From: Chromera velia
Taxonomy: Eukaryota; Sar; Chromeraceae
Length of the DNA: 24,727 bases
Assembly (NCBI GenBank): GCA_018398765.1
Contig: JAHBMJ010000002.1
Location: 10,001-34,727, forward strand
Reading direction: 5' to 3'
Shown in pieces: positions 21,701-24,727 of the stretch (its first letter is position 1; every line of letters starts with the position of its first letter). The notes beneath the pieces are model-generated. The model saw only the letters and a list, made by a program, of their open reading frames with translations, did no database searches and had not been told where the DNA came from. The position numbers and the translations under genes were made by a program.

Positions 21701-21838
21701 AGACTGCGAGAATTTGTACTTCAGTCAGCCGGCATAGGGGAATGTGGAGGAGATATCGATCCAGGTCGGAATGATTGACTGACCTTGCACGATTGCAAGA
21801 GATGCCAGGGCAAAGAGGACCGTGCCACCAAGAAACAT
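9035..21838 (-). CDS. Membrane-anchored ExeM/NucH-like extracellular nuclease
   Basis: Predicted secreted, metal-dependent DNase held at the cell surface. Eighteen exons (high to low): 21838-21784, 21344-21195, 20669-20364, 19919-19701, 19471-19001, 17578-17322, 17013-16921, 16160-15999, 15719-15598, 15186-15030, 14765-14533, 14271-14145, 13916-13758, 13314-13168, 12654-12553, 12366-12226, 11834-10352 and 10119 to about 9035. All junctions keep phase, giving 1,461 codons through exon 17 and up to 1,822 residues. Order: signal peptide (1-20), two lamin-tail domains (20-400), Thr-rich linker, OB-like region (about 430-690), EEP nuclease (about 715-1008), EGF (1009-1047), beta-rich stalk with RRQL sites, one TM helix (about 1302-1327), Ser-rich tail. 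EEP motifs intact: N723/N726, E764, H871, D926/N928, D999-H1000. Potential N-glycosylation sites fit secretion. ExeM-type proteins are best known from bacteria, so transfer is likely but unproven. The last exon is uncertain; unspliced exon 17 would stop at 10239. Confidence 0.82.
9346..9449. repeat. (AC)n-(AT)n-(AG)n compound microsatellite with G run
   Basis: Adjacent AC, AT and AG dinucleotide blocks end in a run of G. It sits inside the open frame of the putative last nuclease exon, where it would encode Cys/Val, Tyr/Ile and Leu/Ser repeats. Confidence 0.95.
10755..10832 (-). other. Transmembrane helix of the nuclease
   Basis: A strongly hydrophobic segment (CVWFLPVVTLVPFGLSGGLF and on) follows an acidic Ser/Thr stalk and is followed by CLKWRCPK, a Cys- and Lys/Arg-rich inner border. 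With the N-terminal signal peptide this predicts a type I protein with the enzyme outside. Confidence 0.8.
11061..11180 (-). other. Two RRQL basic sites (possible processing sites)
   Basis: ARRRRQLHTRE (residues about 1186-1189 are RRRR, bases 11169-11180) and RVQRRQLQATR (RR at 11061-11066) lie about 40 residues apart in an acidic, Ser-rich stalk between EGF and membrane. Both have multibasic residues before QL. Cleavage by a subtilisin/furin-like protease would free the nuclease; this is inference. Confidence 0.4.
11595..11711 (-). other. Calcium-binding-type EGF domain
   Basis: Directly after the nuclease domain comes NVDECASGTHNCHQKARC and then six cysteines in EGF spacing (residues 1013-1047), including the C-x-C pair and the GYGNG turn. 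The leading DVDEC-like NVDEC is the calcium-binding signature. Such domains mediate extracellular contacts and are not usual in bacterial ExeM proteins. Confidence 0.85.
11712..14765 (-). other. EEP (DNase I-like) catalytic domain (exons 11-17)
   Basis: Catalytic domain of the endonuclease/exonuclease/phosphatase superfamily, closest by eye to MnuA-type DNases. Motifs in order: TVATLNVLN (N723, N726), DIVGLQEVQDN (metal-binding E764), GGQPGGNIRNAFLYN, NVHFTSKGG (H871), VVILGDFNEFD (D926, N928), ALDHIIVS (D970) and ASDHDPVLARF (D999, H1000). Every key motif is present and each crosses no exon break, so the enzyme is probably active. Exon joins are phase 0 or 2. Confidence 0.85.
13320..13380. 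repeat. Imperfect ACTG/ACTC repeats in intron 13
   Basis: Degenerate ACTGACTC units (minus strand GTCAGTGAG) occupy intron 13 of the nuclease gene, close to the exon 14 acceptor. They echo the GTCAGT donor sequence used by this gene. Confidence 0.75.
15536..15563. repeat. (CAGC)n tract
   Basis: About six CAGC/CCAG units lie in intron 9 of the nuclease gene (minus strand GCTG). Confidence 0.85.
16161..16920. other. Intron 7 of the nuclease gene
   Basis: A 760-base intron. It contains GGAA/GAAA repeats at about 16563-16615 and an AC tract at about 16876-16898. A minus-strand open frame (16187-16519) is ignored because exons 7 and 8 join directly into a family-typical GDEAQ-VEGTVSEFF string. 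Confidence 0.7.
18136..18830. repeat. Giant purine-rich tetranucleotide tract
   Basis: A short CGAA repeat (18136-18159) leads into about 640 bases of GACA, GAAA, GGAA and GATA units on the plus strand. The whole tract lies in intron 5 (17579-19000) of the nuclease gene, so the transcript carries a very long polypyrimidine run. All three frames on the minus strand and one on the plus strand are open through it because of the repeat alone; they are not genes. Confidence 0.97.
19001..19471 (-). other. Second lamin-tail-type domain (exon 5)
   Basis: One symmetric phase 1-1 exon of 157 codons holds a complete LTD-like domain. It opens SVVLNEVFVSHSGTDDTEFF, continues ELYGAAGTSLEGLSFICVEG, GSNGFFLVGNPEGLGDNYGV and VIDAVGLTDGG, and ends GPDGVFLPAG. 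The NEVF...D..EFFEL..A.G.SL opening is the usual LTD start. Unlike the first domain it has no internal intron. LTD domains are thought to bind nucleic acid or surfaces. Confidence 0.78.
19481..19497. repeat. (GCAT)n next to an exon acceptor
   Basis: An alternating purine-pyrimidine GCATGCATGCAT tract lies just inside intron 4, directly beside the CTGCAG acceptor of exon 5 on the minus strand. Confidence 0.8.
19983..20098. repeat. 58-bp imperfect tandem duplication
   Basis: Two adjacent copies, 19983-20040 and 20041-20098, each begin ATTTCAG and contain CTGCTTCTAT and ACGGAAAG/AAGGAAAG-type ends with scattered differences. The pair lies in intron 3 of the nuclease gene. The divergence implies the duplication is not very recent. 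Confidence 0.85.
20285..20345. repeat. AATC/AATG short tandem repeats
   Basis: Repeated TCAATGAATCAATC-type units in intron 3 of the nuclease gene, just downstream of the exon 3 donor on the minus strand. Confidence 0.7.
20731..20760. repeat. (CCCA)n/(CTCA)n tract
   Basis: Five CCCA units followed by CTCA and AATC units in intron 2 of the nuclease gene. Intron 2 (20670-21194) otherwise shows nothing recognisable. Confidence 0.85.
21784..21838 (-). CDS. Nuclease exon 1: signal peptide
   Basis: ATG at 21838-21836 begins MFLGGTVLFALASLAIVQ, a typical short secretion signal. The exon ends in phase 1 at a GTCAGT donor. The next exon has a tandem CAGCAG acceptor, so one Ala may be alternatively included. 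The whole signal peptide sits in its own exon. Confidence 0.8.
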
Positions 21839-22517
21839 GACAGGATTGAAAATCGTCTTTGCAACTATGTAAAATCCCACAAGAAGGTCTAAAGCTCAGC
21901 AGGCAGACAAGTGCCTGGCTTCTGCTGGATGCGGATCGGTATATACCTGTTGCTACGAACGCAGATTTGGGTACAGCGTTTCATGCGTCAGAGTGTCAGT
22001 TCATTCACCCAACGTAGGATGTCCAGAGAGTCACAGCAAGCAGGTCGTATCAGGGGGGAGAAACAGGGAGGGCGAATACAAGTTGACGTACTGGAGGCCG
22101 GTCAAGCAGGTATAGTTACTCTGACAATTCGGGAGACGGGCGACAAATGATATATAAGTAGACGGAATTTGAAGGAGAGCTGCATATATCGATATAAAAT
22201 ATATTAACGGCCGGGATACATTAACTTAAATTTTTGAACGTAAAATTCAATGCGTGCATGCATGTCCCTTAATTGATAATGCAACACATTCAATATGCAC
22301 AACACTGAGTCGACGCCCGTCCACAGACACCCTTTCAGAAGCTGAAGCTACGAACCGACGCCTAGCTGTTTCTGCTGTGAGCTTTGGAGGTCACTTCTTA
22401 GCAACATGCAATCCACCGTGTGAAGCCAGAAGTTGTTCGTCTTTCTTCGTTCGTCCGTCCGTCCATCCTTCAGTCAGGTGTTGCAGATCTCACTCTTCAC
22501 CCTAGCTTCAACGAAGA
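21839..22517. promoter_or_regulatory. Divergent promoter region, nuclease / PCNX4-like
   Basis: The start codons of the minus-strand nuclease (21838) and plus-strand PCNX4-like gene (22518) are 679 bases apart, so both promoters should lie here. The segment from about 22141 to 22300 is AT-rich and includes GATATATAAG near 22150 and TCGATATAAAATATATTAA near 22190, TATA-like strings. No ATG in frame with the PCNX4-like frame exists between its upstream TAA (22227) and 22518. Confidence 0.4.
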
Positions 22518-24727
22518 TGTCTGCAGTAGACACTCACGGAGGTTCCTGCACTGCTCCATTGCTCGAAAAAAGCCGAGCAGAATTCGTGAGGAAGAGAATT
22601 GTCGAAACGCTCACTGTCGCAATCCGTCCTGCAAACGGACTTTCGCGTACAGGATACTGTCTACAAGCGTTGTCCCTCACCGCAATTCTGTGCAACGCTG
22701 TATTGTTCATGGTATTGGCGGTGCATATCCCACTGGTCTCGGGAGAGAAGGAGAACGCAGTACTCTGGGGATTAATTAGTGGATTCCTGTTGGTCCTCTG
22801 CTTCTCGTCCCTCTTCCTTGCATCTAGAGTAACATCGAAAGGACGTGCAAGCAACACAGTAAGGCACTCACCTAACGGCTGGGTGTCAGACGACGTAGAA
22901 GCCCCAGAATTCGAATCTGTACGGGAGTGCTGGGCAAGTACGGAGGCCCAGGACTTTTTCTTCCCCCCCCGGAAGAATCCTCTATATTTTGTGATGCACC
23001 AGTTCCTCTCTCTCCTGTTTTCTCTCGGCCTCTTTGCCGTTTTCACACCGTCAGTGACTGCACGCACAGCGGACACGGGGGAGGCTGGTGCCTACATTCT
23101 CTGCCTGCTTGGTTCTCTGTCTGCGTCCACAGTTCTGGCCTCCCTCCTTTTGAAACTTCCAGCAGAGCCCAACAGGTTCAGGCCTCCGTTCGGATCAGGG
23201 ACCTCCGAGGTTGCGGAACACACCAGGCTCTTCTACGCTTGCGTGCTGCTTCTGATTGCGATTGTTGCAGATGCCAACGCGGGAGGGGGTCAAGAGAATG
23301 AAGGCATGCTGTATGAGAGTGAGGGGGGAGTGAGCTTTGAGTCGATACAGCTCTGTGTAAGGGTTTTGTTTGTTCTCCTCCCTTTTCTGACTCTGTTCGG
23401 TTTGCTCTCTCCTCTTGATTGCGTTTTCACCTGGGGCGTTCAGAGATTAGAAAGCGATATCCTCGGGGGGTCTCCGCGCAGTCCTGCAGAGGCTGCTGTG
23501 ATGGCATGCTTTCTTTCTGTGTCCGTTCTGACAATTCTGGCAGTATTGTTGAGATTTGAGCTGGTCGGCCCTCTCTCCGTTTCGGGCCTTTGTTTGTTGT
23601 TCGGATCTGTTTCGTGCGGTTTGCCTGGGGGGGGGGTGAGATTCGACATCATGGGGAGGAAGCGAGAGGCTTTGCAGCGTCGTTGGAAAAGACTTTTCTG
23701 CTCGTGGCGGTTTGTGGTTCCCTTCTCGTTGAGCATCTTTGGGTCTCTGGTTGTTGTGATTTTGGGGTTCGTACCTTCATTAAAGGAGGGGAGCGAGAGG
23801 CTGATCTTCAACAGTTGTACAGACACACCGGGGCAGGGGGGCATTGATGGAGTTTTGAGGGTTTGTCTAGACAGTGTGGTGAGTGGTTTTGCGATTGTTG
23901 TGTGGGTCTGGGAGACGGTATTCGTGAACGGGGGGGTACGGGTGATGCACCAGTCAATTCGTTTCTGCAGTGGGCCTGTTGTGTCGGTGGGTGAGTGTCT
24001 TAGGCAAAAAGTAAGGACAGGTGTGGGAGTTGGAATGCGATTGATTCTACGAGCGTCTCTTCTGCTTCATGGTTGTCTCTTTGGTCTGGCTGGGCCTGTC
24101 GGATGGGCTCAGACAAACGGAATTGCGTCTGTGTTGATGGTGGGGGGGGCAATTCGGCACATCCGGAGGGGGCAGGGAACGTGTGTGTGGTACGCAGGGG
24201 TGATAGGATTGACAGGGATGATTGATCTGGTGACACACAGAGCAGGCAGCTCCGGGGGGTTCCTGTTTGTTGCATCAGAGTCTTTTGCAGCCTCTGGTTT
24301 CCCCTGTGTCCTTCTCAGCTTTCGGTATCTGATTCTGGACCTTTTGCTTGACCGACTCGGTCGGCTCCTGTCGTTAACTAGGTATGCAGTGCACCTGAGT
24401 ACAGCAATCTGGAAGGTGCCAAAGCAAAAACACAAGGCAGGGCCCAGGGCGGTGTTGGTTTCTCTTGTGTGTGCTCCTCTGACGGGAGTCCTCTTTGTTG
24501 TCACGGCAGTTCTGAGAAGCCCTCTTGTTGCCCTGTTCTCTCTGCCGATCTTTGTTCCTGGGTTTCCGAGACCTGAGAGGGAACTGCCTCCCAGACAGAA
24601 AGCTCATGCAGAGACGGGTGGGAAGAAGAAGTGGAAATGTGGTTCCTTCCTGGGCGTAGCAGAAAGTGGCGGTCTTTGTGTCGAGATCTGTGAGGGTAGG
24701 GAAGGGAAGTTCTACGAAGAGGCAGCG
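22518..24727 (+). CDS. PCNX4: Pecanex-like multi-pass membrane protein, PCNX4 type (N-terminal part)
   Basis: Open from ATG at 22518 to the window edge without a stop: 736 complete codons, so the 3' end is missing. At least twelve hydrophobic segments are visible, the first two at residues about 53-75 and 82-102, with soluble loops between. LSPLDCVFTWGVQRL followed by LGGSPRSP (about residues 295-320) and SPLVALFSLPIFVPGFPRP (about 669-687) match the PCNX4 branch of Pecanex proteins. Human PCNX4 is about 1,170 residues, so roughly the C-terminal third should follow. Pecanex proteins are endomembrane proteins, with a Notch role in flies; this branch is poorly understood. Start chosen as the first in-frame ATG after the upstream TAA. 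It is one long exon, unlike its heavily split neighbour. G runs such as GGGGGGG lie in the frame and are frameshift-prone in sequencing. Confidence 0.8.

Overview
The window looks like nuclear DNA of a eukaryotic microbe. Genes are split by short GT-AG introns, intergenic and intronic DNA is full of microsatellites (AC, AG, GTCA, GAAA, GGAA and GACA tracts), there is an assembly gap, and no bacterial operon or ribosome-binding layout is visible. The mid-GC composition, the strong TGCAG splice acceptors and the mix of genes fit a chromerid or other alveolate alga (for example Chromera velia). That assignment is inference, not proof.

Layout. (1) About 0.5-5.5 kb, minus strand: a multi-exon coiled-coil gene that I read as ATG16-like. 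It has an N-terminal WKR/RD ATG5-binding motif and then a long coiled coil. Seven exons join with matching phases; the 3' end is unresolved. (2) 5.5-6.15 kb: divergent intergenic region with three copies of TTAGCTCGG. (3) 6153-6566, plus strand: a small unrecognised membrane-anchored coiled-coil protein. (4) 6.6-8.2 kb: no recognisable gene, with a 199-base run of N. (5) 8.2-8.87 kb: an AT-rich island of foreign-looking composition containing a 12-bp GC palindrome. (6) 21838 down to about 9.0 kb, minus strand: an 18-exon gene for a membrane-anchored secreted nuclease of the ExeM/NucH type. Its order is signal peptide, two lamin-tail-type domains, Thr-rich linkers, an OB-fold-like region, an endonuclease/exonuclease/phosphatase (EEP) domain with its motifs intact, a calcium-binding-type EGF domain, two RRQL basic sites, a transmembrane helix and a long Ser-rich tail. 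(7) 22518 to the window end, plus strand: the N-terminal 736 codons of a Pecanex-like (PCNX4-type) multi-pass membrane protein in one uninterrupted frame. It is divergently arranged with the nuclease gene.

The genes do not form an obvious pathway. The most interesting object is the nuclease: a domain order best known from bacterial extracellular DNases, here split by introns and joined to eukaryotic EGF, transmembrane and cytoplasmic parts. Exon boundaries were derived by hand from splice sites, reading phase and family resemblance; no search was run.
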